Shown: positions 11,117-22,818 of the stretch, piece by piece
Layout: each line of letters begins with the position of its first letter
How positions within the stretch are numbered: position 1 is the first letter of the stretch
From: Endocalyx cinctus
Taxonomy: Eukaryota; Ascomycota; Sordariomycetes; Amphisphaeriales; Apiosporaceae
Direction of reading: 5' to 3'
DNA length: 64,000 nt
NCBI GenBank assembly: GCA_001600455.1
Contig: BCKC01000003.1
Coordinates: 3,324,315-3,388,314, forward strand
Notes under the pieces: model-generated
Told to the model about the DNA's origin: nothing
Seen by the model: the letters and a program-made list of their open reading frames with translations, nothing else
The model's database searches: none
Program-made: the position numbers and the translations under genes

Positions 11117-12075
11117 CTCCACCGAGATAAATATCTGGTTAAATCCGATAGCCTCGCAGAAGTTCGGCCGCCGCGACTGTCGCAATGCTGGCACGTCGAG
11201 AGCTTTCCGTGGGGTTACCCCCATTTTGTCCGATCCAACGGACCGTTCTCTTTATCGGAGAAGAATATGATGATATAAACGCATCGCAAAACCTGGTTTA
11301 TTGATAGAGCATGAGCATGGCGCAAAGGCACGGAAGGGGCGGCTGGTTACACTACGCATAAAATTGCAATTCACCTTTGTTTTTTTTTTTCCCCCTTCCT
11401 GTATTGTATTTTTTTTTTTTTCTCTTTTTCTTGAAACCGTTCTACGGTGGGGATGAATAAGCATTGAATCAAGGTACCTGGCTATGCATTCTTTATAGAA
11501 ATATTCAATTCTACGTGGGACTTTGTTTTGTTCTATACTATACTTCTGATCTGCTGTGCCTGTGAGTGAATATTCGATTGATTATGTGCGGTAAGGTTGA
11601 ACTTTGACATAGGCTCAATATTCCATCATGATAGATGACCGCCGATTAAGGCTTCCAAGTCTTCTTCATTAAGATTGGCAGATATTATATAGCCTTATCA
11701 CATCTCCACTGTCATCCTCTCTTACTGGTAAGCTCACACCTAGTTGTAGTCGCATTGAGGTTACAGCTGACCAGGGTGTGTAAAAAGTTGCCGGGGTCAA
11801 CGGAGGCTTCGCAGAAGCTCAGTATAAGTAAAAGTTAACAAATTAAACGCCAGCGTCCGTGGCTGGGCAAGTTATCTGCAACCTAAGATTTTGTCACAGC
11901 CTCACTACTCCTATTTGATTTAATGAGAGCTCCCTCCCTTACGAACAAAAAAAAAAGCTGATAGGGCGCTTATGATATAGTAGTGTCGCGTTTAGAAACA
12001 TCAGTGATAGTTTTCAAATCAAGTGATCCTCATCTCATCCCAAGCCTAAATCTTATTTTTCGATCTCATTCGCAA
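11117..12075. other. intergenic, 1 kb
   Basis: Holds the probable 3' UTR of the upstream gene, two T runs at 11379-11422 and the promoter of the ankyrin gene. No further gene was recognised. Confidence 0.6.
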
Positions 12076-14341
12076 ATGGAGGTTGTCGGCCTGGTTGCCA
12101 GTAGTATTGCCTTGGCAGAGGTAGTAGTCAAAGTCGGCGTCAAATCTCTGAAGCTCAAGGAGCTCTGGGACGAGGTTCAAGATGTACCGGACACGATCGC
12201 GCGTCTCATGCAGGAGATGGAGATGCTGCAGCCCATCTTAGCCGAGTTTGCGGACCAATGCGCGAAGGGTCCCGCGGGTATCCAGAACCAGAATTCCGCG
12301 CGTCTCAGCTTGTCATACTGCCAGAAAGCGTTAAATGATATCGACTTTTTAATCACCGATATCACGACAAAGATTAGTACCAGCAAGAGACGAAGGAGAG
12401 CGTGGGAAAAGTTTAAGGTTGTTATGGAGAAGAAGGCGATCGCCGGCCACGAGGAGCGGCTTCATAGGGCTATCAGCCTCCTTGGTTTGGCTCAGAATTG
12501 CTATAATATGTAAGCATATAATCGGATTGCACGCTTGAGATGTCGGCGATTAATATATTTATATATAGGGCCTTGACAACCTATCATTCCCAACTCACGA
12601 ATGAGAGGTTGTTATCACTCACGCAGACTACGCAAGGTTGTCTAGTGCTGCTGAATCAGAAATTGCCGGACACGCAAGAACAGACTCCTTCCTCGCCGGT
12701 AGTTTCATCGATAATTAAACAGTCTTCCGTGAGAAGCCGATCTTTAAAAGCAAAAAAATCAACTATTACTTGGAATATCTCAACGGGGGGTCTCTTTGGC
12801 TGGACACGGAGAAATCAGGAAGATGTTGAAGATGAGACCAATATCAGTGAGAAAATTATCCAGCCTCTTAAATTTTTCGTACTTATTCTGAGTTATATTA
12901 TACAGCCCATGAAATTCAACTACAGCTGCCTCTCTGGCTCGCCAGTCGTGCTTGGAGCTTCCAGATGTCTAGAGGAATGGTAGGATCACCTTGGAAATAC
13001 ACGCTAATAGGCTGGAGATTACGACCAAACAGTGCTCGGATATTTAAACTCGCCAGCAAAGGGGACATTGACGGTATCCACGAAATGGTTCGTCACAACG
13101 AGGCTTCGCTATACGACCAGGACGAAGATGGACACACTTTATTTCATGTGATTGAATTCATTCCTATTTCTCTCTCTTATTTTGACCATCTACTAATAAT
13201 ATACCTCTCTATCTTTTAGCACGCGGCATTTTATGGCTCCGTGCATCTTATGCAACAACTAGAGAGCTGGGGTTTTGTGATGGAAGATGCGGCCAGTATC
13301 GATGTTAGCGGCGACCTCATTTCTCAGATTTGTTTGCTGGCCATTGCTGTCTCACACAAATCAGAAAACGGGACCGAAAATCTGCACCGTTTCCTACTTG
13401 CTCATGATACGTACGATGGCGAGATATCCCTGGCCGGTGGGGATTCGTGGTTCAACATAATTTGGAAGGTATCGATGCGGAACAACCCGACCTTCTTTCG
13501 GTTGATCCAGCAAGTGTTCATGCCCGATTATTACCAGAAGACCCTATGCGAACGCTTCGATTCCTTTCTGAGCTCCGAAAACACCTTTCTCGAAAACTTT
13601 TCACTGCACCCTAGCTCGCTTCGTCTTTTCGTCGACGAACGGGGCGTGATACGACGAGACGATATCGTCGCGATGGAACGTCAGGATATCCATCTTCTGC
13701 ATTTAGCCGCCTTTTGGTATGGATGGGAGATCGCGAGTCACTACATGATGGGAGAGTGGAGCAAGTTCGTTCGGGACATCATTCCCATCACGGACAATCT
13801 TTCGTTCAAAGCGGGGAAATTTTTGTCGTCGGATCGTCTCGACGGTACTCCCATGATTCTCCTCCTCAGAGGGACGCTTGCGTCCCAGGAGCGCTATAGC
13901 CTCGGGAAGCCGTCTCGATTTCGCATGGGAACGAAGTTTCTCTGTCAATCGATATTGAACAATTGGCTGCAAGACCTGGAGGCGTGTGGCGTCGACCTGG
14001 TTGCTTACGGACGAAAGGAGAGGCGGACGTTCTTGAAGAACCGTAGGCTTCTAAACGAGTCTTATGAGATGAAAATATTTCGACTTCGGGCCCGAGTAAA
14101 GAATAAGTGTAAGCTCGAAGACTTCGATTATGGCCCGCGTCCTAAAGACTGGGTGTTTCACTGGGACACGCAGTTTGAATATCTGGCCGGAGAATTTTGG
14201 GATCTAATCGAGAATCAACCTATACCGAGGATGCCTGGATCTTGGGTTGATGAAGATGATGAAGATGATGATGAAGAAGAAGAAGATGATGATGAAGATT
14301 ATGATGACGAGGATTATGATGATGATTATGATGAGGACTGA
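12076..14341 (+). CDS. ankyrin protein with fungal STAND-type N-terminal domain and acidic tail
   Basis: Four exons: 12076-12509, 12569-12846, 12906-13147 and 13220-14341, giving 691 residues. Introns of 59, 59 and 72 nt have GTAAGC, GTGAGA and GTGATT donors, and the phases close exactly. Residues 1-140 (MEVVGLVASSIALAEVVVKV onward) match the helical N-terminal domain found at the front of many fungal NLR/STAND proteins. The next part contains a QLQLPLWLASRAW block and about one ankyrin repeat pair (SARIFKLASKGDIDGIHEMV, then DEDGHTLFHHAAFYGS). The remaining 350 residues are globular but unrecognised, followed by an almost pure Asp/Glu/Tyr tail of about 30 residues encoded by GAT/GAA repeats. 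No NACHT or NB-ARC P-loop is visible. A role in non-self or stress sensing is inference from the N-terminal domain. Confidence 0.85.
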
Positions 14342-15102
14342 TGAAGTCAAAGCCTGCGCCCAGGATGGGGGTCATATTGCGTCTTTTAATCATCGAAGTA
14401 GGCAAGACTTTCGGGGAACATAGCATCGGGGAGCATAGCGTTGCGGATTTGTTTGACAACTTGGGAATGATGAACTTTTATAGAGCCATCAAAGCTCGAA
14501 TACCTCTTCCATCAGGCGATTAATACATGCTTGAGAACAATATATCAACCGGACCACACAATCTTTTTGAAGCCGACGATGGGATGGAGGAAGCGTCTGA
14601 GCTACAGCGTCGCTAAATACGAGAAGCCGAAATGTAACCAACATTCAGCCTCGATCTTGTCAGGTTCAATTTTCAAGTCGGATTTTTCGGTAAGCGGTGC
14701 AAAATAATATGTTTCGAGCGCAAAGAGAGAGGCGTGAGTCATATTCGTACTGATTTGATCATATTGTGTCATACTTCTTCTACACTCGAGATTCTATCAG
14801 GAACAAGATGCTAGATAGTAAATCATGTTTTTGGCCTTTCATTCATCGACCGTCTTATGTATCCTGCAAGTGCGGCTGGGTATTATTCACGTACAAAGAT
14901 TTCTTCATCCCTCTGTATCGATCATGGTACATTATGTATTTGTGGCTGTGCAAACAAATCCCCATCATCTACTCGGTACGTATATAGGAGGGAGGATAGA
15001 TTTGCCGTTCTATTTTCATTTCTTATTTTTTTTTATAACGACCAAGCAGTCGGCCGACTTAATATAATATTTTAATTTAGCTCGAAAGACGAAATAATTC
15101 AA
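14342..15102. other. intergenic between convergent genes
   Basis: Lies between the 3' ends of the ankyrin gene (+) and TYS1 (-). Short open frames here have no family signature, and no gene is called. Confidence 0.6.
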
Positions 15103-16581
15103 TCATCGTATCTCGAGGGTCTTTTCCGGTTCCGCTGGAGCCGCTGGCTCTTCGGCCTTGGCTTCTCCAGTCTTAGCTTCCTCGGTTTTCTGAGCTCCCG
15201 GATGGCGTGTGCCCTTGTTCTTCACCTTCTTCTCCTTCTTGGGTGGCGGCGGATAGGCCTTAGCTTCAATCGTCTTCCATTCCTCGGAGTTCTGGAAAGC
15301 CGCTTGAATTGGGGCCAAGAGAGCGTTCAAAGCCGTTGCCACGGCAGGTTTCAATATCTGCGGCGTTAACTGTAATTTTGTTAGCACTATTGATTTGGTC
15401 TAGTATTTTACGCCATCGTTTTTTTTTTTAATCACATACCACATCATTCCGGTAGTCGTCGTGGATTTGCTCGATTTTGGTGTAGACTAGGGGCTCAAGG
15501 TTGTCACGTGTACGGTCGACGACGAACTCTCTCTTTCCTCTTAACTCTGCTGCTGGCAGCAGTACGTATTCGATAAATGATAAGAGGCCATTGTCTTCTA
15601 CTACCTTGGGTGCAGCAACTGCCTTGCGAATCTTCCTCGAGACTACGTCAGGAGGGTCGAGAAGATCAATCTTGCTGTCTAGTTCTTGTTAGAAAAGCTG
15701 CATGAAATGACGAGTATGAGACAGTTGTTTACCTGGGTCACTAGAGCTCATCTTTCCACCATGAAGTCCAGGAACCATGGGGTTCATTAAGTGAGCGCGC
15801 TGTAAAGAATTGTTAGCTAAAGGGCCTCAACTCATGGTGATTCATATAGACCAACCTCTCTATATCCGATTTTTGGTAACCATTCCTTAGCAGCCGTGAA
15901 TAATTTCCGCTGGTCAAGTCCTATTTTATCATTAGACATCTATTTCAGCGAGTCATGAAAAAAAGATTAATTACCTCCGAACTGAACATCGACACCAAGG
16001 TGCTCCTCATCCAATACTTGTAGGATAGGGTAGAGGAGACCACTCAATGGGGCATTGGCAGATTGCTTCACAACTTCGGCGCCGGCTTTTCTCGCATCAT
16101 GCTCTGATACTAAAGATGCAAGTTTGTACAGGTCCATGATGTACGCGGGGCTCTTCTGGTAGGAGTTGCCAAAGACGAACTTCAACTTCTCTTGGGAAAC
16201 GCCGACAGCATTCATGATGGCTACGATAAGCTCTTTGTAATAAAGAGCTCTCTGCTCGACGAGCTCGATGGGAGCCTTGAGGTTGTCCAAGAAGGCATGG
16301 ATGTCGGCAACCAAGATGGTCATCTCACAGTCAGCTGCTAGTAACTGCGCAATTTTGATGGCGGGAACAAAGTAACCGCAGTGAGGGCGACCTGTAGGGG
16401 CAGTGCCTATTGAAATGTTAATTGATAAATTTCTATGAAGACTATTTCTCGTATACTTACCCCAGTAGATCTTTGGGTTTTTACCCGCATTAACGATGTC
16501 CTCGATAATTTGAAAATTGAGCAACTCAGCAAGATTCTCGCGAATGAGATCAAGCCGAGCTGAAGCCTCCATCTTCGACAT
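15103..16581 (-). CDS. TYS1: cytosolic tyrosyl-tRNA synthetase
   Basis: Six exons on the minus strand: 16581-16461, 16406-15975, 15920-15856, 15799-15733, 15678-15440 and 15369-15103. The product is 396 residues and the introns are 54-70 nt. The class I Rossmann fold is clear. The HIGH-type signature is PHCGYF at residues 48-53 following APTGR, and the KMSKS-type loop is KMSSS at 222-226 after PGLHGG. The tyrosine pocket region ILQVLDEEHLGVDVQFGG is present. Length matches eukaryotic cytosolic enzymes. The C-terminus ends in a Lys/Pro/Ala/Glu-rich disordered tail. The enzyme charges tRNA-Tyr in the cytoplasm. The start ATG at 16579-16581 (MSKMEAS) is chosen; a second in-frame ATG is three codons later. 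It is transcribed divergently from JAC1, sharing a 767-bp intergenic region. Confidence 0.95.
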
Positions 16582-17348
16582 GATAGCTTCAAGCGTGGAA
16601 GAATAAATAACTGGATTAATTCAAATTCGGTTAGAATATCACAAAGATATATAAAATGTAAAATATAAAATATGAAAGTTAAATGTGACAGGTTCTTGTT
16701 TATAAAATAAGAAGTGAGTCAACGGGTTGGACTGATATCGGACCTCAAAAAGTTATTTGGCCTTTGACGCGAATAGGATGGTGGGGGAGGGGCAGAAAGT
16801 ACATGACCAGTCACTTTGTTAGGGACCCTTGAATTCTTAAGAATTAGTGCAGGGGTCAGGGTCAGCCCGAGATTTATCCGTAATTTCCGATATCTGCAAA
16901 TTATCTTATATAGCATTATTATCGCCCATTGTCATTAATATGCCATTACTCAGGTGGTATTCCTGGACTTATCCATACTCCGTATTCGAATTGGCATTGT
17001 GGATTATGTTCGATATAGCAGCTGAAAGCATACTATCTTAACTTTTCATCTCTAACGTAGCAAATAATAAAAAGAGGTTAGCTAACTACCTAGGGAGGCA
17101 GACTGGCAGATTATCGAAGTTTATTAATTAGCCAATATACTTATAACGATACACGGATACTAAAATATCCGAAACTGTACCCAAGAAAAAAAAAATTAAC
17201 TCCGAAGCTCGGCTCTCAACGTCATCGTCTGAAAGATCTAACCTTTAAATTCTCTGACATATGAACTTCATCCATAGTTTTCTTTGAACTTACAAAAACT
17301 ATAACTCTTCTCCTACCGTTTTTCGTATCAGGTGTATGGAAAATTAAA
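16582..17348. promoter_or_regulatory. shared intergenic region of divergent TYS1 and JAC1
   Basis: A 767-bp AT-rich region separates two head-to-head genes, so it must hold both promoters. No specific factor site was identified with confidence. Confidence 0.5.
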
Positions 17349-18236
17349 ATGAGTTTACCATACCTTTCTACCCGACAAGCTAGTCGCATATGCGACGCTT
17401 GTAAGCAAAAAAAGCGCAGTCTTTCCTCGCTGGCCGTAAGGACTAGCGCCAACCAGCTCGCAAATCCTCTCCCGCCCCCAAGACCCATTGCGCAATCTCA
17501 CTCGCGGACAACTTCGAGGCGTGCACCGCAACCCAAGCCCCGGTACTTCTCTCATATAACACCCGCTCAGCTTCGGTCGAGCCAGCCACGCCGATCACCG
17601 CCGCAACCAGCCGCAGCCACGCCGACGCAGGGCGCTCACGACGCCACCTCCCCGACCCAGCAATCTCCGCGGTCCGACCCCGACCCCGAAGACGCGCCGC
17701 CGGAGACGCACTACCACTTCTTCCCCAAGACGCTCCCGAACGGACCCCCGCCGGCGGGCCCCTTCACGATCGACGTGCGCGCGCTCCGACGCGAGTTCCT
17801 GGCCCTGCAGGCGGGCGCGCACCCGGACCTGCAACCGCGGCACCTAAAAGCGCGGGCGGAGGCGGCGTCGGCGCGGATCAACGAGGCCTTCCGCACGCTC
17901 GAGGGCTCCCTGTCGCGGGCCCAGTACATTTTGGGCTTGAAGGGGACCGACGTGGCGAACGACGAAACGGCCAAGGTGGAGGACCCGGAGCTGCTCATGC
18001 TCGTGCTCGAGACGAGGGAGGCGATCGAGGAGGCGAGGGAGGAGAGCGATTTGGAAGGGCTCAAGAACGAGAACGAGGCGCGCATAAAGGCTAGCGAGGA
18101 GTACTTGGCCGAGGCTTTCGAGAAGGATGATATAGAAGCCGCTACGAGGGAAGTCGTCCGGTTGAGGTACTGGGTAAATATCAGGGACAGCATCCAAAAT
18201 TGGGAAAAGGGCAAGCCGGTCCAGCTTCAGCATTAA
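17349..18236 (+). CDS. JAC1: mitochondrial J-type co-chaperone of Fe-S cluster biogenesis (HscB/Jac1)
   Basis: Intronless ORF of 295 residues. Residues 1-60 are rich in Ser, Arg and Ala with few acids, as expected for a mitochondrial presequence. A Pro-rich linker follows. THYHFFPKTLP starts the J-domain near residue 119. The HPD triad that stimulates Hsp70 ATPase is at 158-160 (GAHPDLQ), followed by ARINEAFRTLEGSLSRAQYI typical of HscB. The C-terminal three-helix domain around EDPELLMLVLETREAIEEA binds the scaffold Isu1. Family knowledge: Jac1 delivers Isu1-bound Fe-S clusters to the mitochondrial Hsp70 Ssq1 or Ssc1. Bases 17560-17960 are much more GC-rich than the flanks, which opens shadow frames on the other strand. 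An N-terminal CDAC pair (residues 15-18) is probably incidental. Confidence 0.92.
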   Translation: MSLPYLSTRQASRICDACKQKKRSLSSLAVRTSANQLANPLPPPRPIAQSHSRTTSRRAPQPKPRYFSHITPAQLRSSQPRRSPPQPAAATPTQGAHDATSPTQQSPRSDPDPEDAPPETHYHFFPKTLPNGPPPAGPFTIDVRALRREFLALQAGAHPDLQPRHLKARAEAASARINEAFRTLEGSLSRAQYILGLKGTDVANDETAKVEDPELLMLVLETREAIEEAREESDLEGLKNENEARIKASEEYLAEAFEKDDIEAATREVVRLRYWVNIRDSIQNWEKGKPVQLQH

Positions 18237-20585
18237 AATAACCTATGTATTCTTATAGATAAGTGTACGATGTGTAAGATAGGTGTAGAATGAGACACTA
18301 TTCACCTATAACCCTAATCATATACTATATCGTCAATCAAAGACTTGATCCGCATTCTGTGGTGTTACTATTATAGAATTACAATGTAAGTTTAGTTTTT
18401 AGAACCAGACGGTCTCGGAAATCGGGACAAACACCATATCGAGAGCTGCTTTTTAACGAGTACTACGTGTACGGGGTAGAATATAAGCTCCTAGAGATGC
18501 AAATCTCTCGTCATAGAACAGACAGTGTTTATAAGCATATAGTTTATCTATAAATAACGGCTGGGGGCGTTCGTTTAGAAATTCTAGCTCTTTCTTGGGC
18601 AATAATCGGTGATGTCACTGACCTTCCTTGCTCATTGGTAATTATGCCAGGAACAAACGCGGGTTCATAATCTTCTCAAATTAAAAGTACTATATGAACC
18701 TTAATATCTGTTGCTGACGTTTTCCTCTCTCCTTTTTTGGGCTGGTTATTTTGAGATCAAGCGCGTTATTCGGCGGCAGCTGGGCGCTGCAAGCACAAAT
18801 GCTCCGGGTTGAGCATCCCAAAATAGGACTGTTTAGTTGTCAAATCCTGATGCCCGTTAGAGGAAGTTTACCCCATAATAATGATGCTGTTAAATATATT
18901 ACTGTGACCTATGTTATTTTTTCATTGTAGCCACTGGTATGATGTCCTCGGTAAGTGATGGTGGTGGAGCGGGAGATCTCGAGCCAAATTGATTGTGACC
19001 GAATAATTTCAGGAAAACTTCCCTCCAGTACATATAGAATCATACAAGATGTTAAACCAGGGGATCTTCTCTTTTATTAGAGTAAGGACATCCATGTTTG
19101 TCCTTAATGTGGGACCCAAGTACTATTTGCTCGGTTGTTGGCCCTATGTCCAGCAGCAACTTTTATAACTTATACTATTATTATAGGAGGACTAAAAGCG
19201 TATCAGAAGACAGGATTAGGGTATACAGTATTCATATAGGTCAGATTACGGTTTATCACGTGAACCTAATGACTACCAATGTTTGTTCTGTAGCCCCTTA
19301 ATCAGATTGCTGACCAGATACAGCCTCGCATCACTCTCAACATCACGAGGCTGACAAGTGTTATCTGAATGTGAATTTATCCTAGTGATGGCAAATAATC
19401 GCTTTTATATTACAATTCTCCAAAATGCTTATGGGTGCTCTAAATCACATCAATCCCTTTCTTTCCACCACACTCCTTTGACTATTCCCATGGTGCCATT
19501 TTTTAACTTTCTTCGCATAATATATATACCGTTCTTCACAAGCAGGGTCTAGGGCAGCTGGAGTATCTTTATTTACCTTGTCTCAGTCAATAATGAGGAT
19601 ATTTCTCAGGTATCTGGACATCACAGTCCTCATCTCGTGTCACAAATTGTTAGTGATATTAGACTGGGACATACAGTTAGCAGAGTGGCTATGCCTATAG
19701 CTACCATTCGAGTAGCCCAAGTAGGATAGGTCTATATAAGGAGAGGCTCCCGCCTCTCGTGTAAGATAGGGAAGTCAAGAACCAATAAAGTTATTTGGTA
19801 GGCTCTTAGATTTACACTGCTACCCTCCTGCTAAAGCATTGGCTACATAACTGCTCGACCATACACTCCAACGTACCACATATCCTCACACAAATTCAAA
19901 GCTTCAACTCATGACATTTGAGCTTGCTAAATTATCATTTTTAGTATTTGATTCTAAACTCGAGTTTGCATGTAGCACTCTTGTGAGAGTACAATAAAAG
20001 AACAGCAGATGACCTTGACGTCCCAAAAAAATATTTTGTGAAGATTATACCTTGATAGTCACAAAGGTCTATCTCCCCCTTAAATTGTTAACTCGAGCTG
20101 TATAACAAGTGATATTCTCCATGATATGCTATTGTTGTAGAGGCTTTTCTACATAAATATGTATCGAAAGGAGGAAGGAGGTCTTCTTGTGAATATATGA
20201 TTATATCCACGTCGCCGAGCCAAGCTAGAGAAATAAAGTTGCATACCGAGCTGACACTGAAATGATGCCGTTCCACGATATTATAGAGCCTTGTATGGGA
20301 CAATAGGCTGCAAATTAAGCCTATGGCTGCCACTTAACTGTTTCTAAGAGTAAGATAAAAACGGAGAAGGTCACTATGGTGGTCACATGTGCACACTTCT
20401 TTCCTTTTGATAATTAATAAGTTTGTCATTTCCCTACCTCAACTTTCCTTCTCCATAACTTCATAAAATATTGCCATTAAAAAAAAAGAGAAAAAAAAAA
20501 GGGCATAATTATCATAATATATATCAAAGAAACCACATCAAACAAATCAGTCTGGTTCCTAGAGTACAGCTTCTGTCCAGTTGGC
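18237..20585. other. intergenic region with a retroelement relic
   Basis: 2.3 kb without a recognisable gene. Only the LTR-like segment at 19648-19838 is identifiable. The 600 bases before it were read for reverse transcriptase or RNase H motifs and none was seen. An A-rich run lies at 20478-20500. Confidence 0.55.
19648..19838 (+). mobile_element. solo LTR-like relic, probably Ty1/copia type
   Basis: The segment starts TGTTAGTGATATTAG and ends near CTCCTGCTAAAGCA, i.e. TG...CA with imperfect terminal inversion. In LTR order it has a TATA-like box (CTATATAAGG near 19732), the palindromic AGAGGCTCCCGCCTCTC just downstream, where transcription would start, and an AATAAA poly(A) signal near 19782. 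Length of about 190 bp suits a copia LTR. No matching second LTR, target-site duplication or internal coding region was found, so it is a solo or degraded LTR. Orientation follows TATA before AATAAA. Confidence 0.6.
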
Positions 20586-22061
20586 ATGGAGAGCCAGGAA
20601 GGGGCCATGCCCGTTCTGGTGAGTATGATTTCATACAGACCTTTCTATACTAAATCTCCCAGCACCTACAGATTCTACCTCGTTGGAAGGCGACAGCTTA
20701 CAATAACATATATATAGGTCGATGCATCGGAGGGTGGTGCATCCCAGGAGCAGGGCATCTGCAGCCTGTGTATGAATCCCGCAGGAAAAAAGTGCAGCGG
20801 GTGTTTGAGTAGCTTCTACTGTTCCGAAGATTGTCAAAAACCCGACTTCGCTTCGCACTCCTTGATCTGTCCCGACTTTTTGAAGACCCTAAAGCAGCGA
20901 CCGTCTCCCGATCACTCGCTCGGACTTCTGTTGACCATGAATCACACCATACCTAAGCCAGTGTACTATAAATGGAGCGAGCACATGAGCGAGAACTGTT
21001 CAGAAAGTGTCGGAGGGTTGGCCACGAGGGTCGAATACCGAACCGAGAAACGCGAGAGAGGCAGAATCCCCTTGATTCATGGCGACACCGCTGCATGGGT
21101 TAAAGATGGGGAGGATGCGATGCAGATCGAGTTTCACGTCCATAACATTCATATCAATCTCCGACTTAATGAATATATCGATAACGCATCCCAGAAGCAC
21201 CCGGTATTTCGAGGCCTCGAAGCGTGGTCCTACGACGCTACCTCTAATAACCCTTTTTCCCGCAACGTTTGCGTAGAGGCGCTCGCTAATCACTATGGTT
21301 TTCTTGAAGAAGCTCCCAAAGGTCCTATTCTACTCGTTGCGAAAGCGGAATACGAGATGATAGAGCTGGATGAAGAGCTGTTACTGTCACAAATGCAGAT
21401 TACCCATATCCACGACGTCACCTTAGCAGACTTGCGCCACGCCATTGACTGGTATCTATATTTCGACATCAATCTCCTTACCGAGGGTCAATTTGGTCTA
21501 CTAGACTGCAAAGCTGCCGGAATGGTGTACGGAAGAAAGATACGCTGTGATGACATGCCCGAGGGTACCCCAAAGCACAGCAGGGACGTGAGGCTCAGCG
21601 CTACCGATACCACGATCACTCACGACAGTTTCCTGTGCCCGCTTTCGAAGCATATTGGGCTACCTATTCGTGTGCGAAAGATACAAGGCATTAACGGACA
21701 CGAGAATCTCCGAAATACCAAGGCCACTCAGATGATGATTTGCGTCGATGTCGATGACGAGGGATTCGGACTCCCCTTGGAGGACTGGACTGGCGATGTC
21801 GGCGACATCATTATGATGCGCGAAGACCGCGGACCGGTGGGCAACATTGGGGACTATCTCGCTAAATATGCAGAGATAATTGTCAAGCCACTCTTGCTGG
21901 CGGCTAAGCAGGAAACTCGACACGGCAAACTTTTAGCCCTTCAAGAAATCAACTTGCAGGAATTCCAATACTTCCGAGAATTTTGGCACCGTCGTATCGT
22001 GAAAGATATTATCACCGATATTGATAATGACGAGACCGAAACTGATTCGGATATTTTTTAG
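20586..22061 (+). CDS. MYND-type zinc-finger protein
   Basis: Two exons, 20586-20618 and 20718-22061, giving 458 residues. The intron (99 nt) has GTGAGT and a TATAG acceptor, and the join is in phase 0. The short first exon is inferred because the zinc finger would otherwise lose its first two cysteines. With it, the full MYND ligand set is present: C26, C29, C37, C40, C46, C50, H58 and C62 (CSLC, CSGC, YCSEDC, HSLIC). The remaining 390 residues are globular and mixed, with no SET-domain motif that I can see. They end in an acidic tail DNDETETDSDIF. MYND fingers mediate protein-protein contacts, often with Pro-rich partners. Fungi carry many lineage-specific MYND proteins of unknown role, and no narrower function can be given. 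Confidence 0.85.
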
Positions 22062-22818
22062 CAAGCCACCATTAGCTACTACGACATTGTGCTCAAAAAG
22101 TCATCTTAGATGAACATGAACTTAGACAGTCCAAAGGACGCACTCAAGAGGGAATTAATTATCCTTAACATATTCAACTCATAGCTTTGCAGATAACCAC
22201 TTAAGTAATACTAGCATACAAAATAATAGAATTAACAAATTATCCACTACAGATGTGTTTTACTTTAACGTGCTAATCTTGGTCAAGACAATTATATTGT
22301 CTATGAAAGGTGAACTACCTAGGCTGCTAGGTAGGCATCCTAACATTCCGTGAGTAGAAAAGGGGTTGAATAATTATGCATGTAGAGGATATACGAATAA
22401 TTACATAATATTTGTATTCATAAAAAAGCTTGTAATTACCTCTTTTACCGTAATAGCCCCACCATACGTAGCTTCCCAGCTCCCCCACGTCTGCATGTTG
22501 TAACCTTCATTCAGATAACAGATTACTTCACTACAGAAAACGAAATTCTCCATCGATCGATCAAACCAGTCCTTTACCATATCTGTATAATAATTAAAAA
22601 CTGCTGGTTTTACAGCTTGTCAGTCGATCACTCGAGAAAATCTACTCATCCGTACGAATGTCCCGAGACTAAACACACATATACACCCAAGAAGAAACCA
22701 AGAAGAAAGACGAAAGAAAGAAAAGAACATATATCGATAAACCCTCTTGTTGAGAAGGAAACGGCATAAAATTGACAAATAAATAATAATAAGCCATAGT
22801 AATAATCAAATAAAAAAA
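22062..22818. other. intergenic, promoter side of CSN4
   Basis: AT-rich, about 750 bp, purine-rich on the plus strand just before the start codon at 22819. No gene was recognised. Confidence 0.6.

Noticed and set aside
15103..15387. Separate small Lys/Pro/Ala-rich gene
   Set aside because: It splices in phase as the last exon of the tyrosyl-tRNA synthetase.
17595..18233. Three antisense frames over JAC1
   Set aside because: Shadows of a GC-rich gene; the plus strand encodes a recognisable HscB protein.
19000..19640. Internal region of a copia element upstream of the LTR-like segment
   Set aside because: No reverse transcriptase, RNase H or integrase motifs were seen in any frame.
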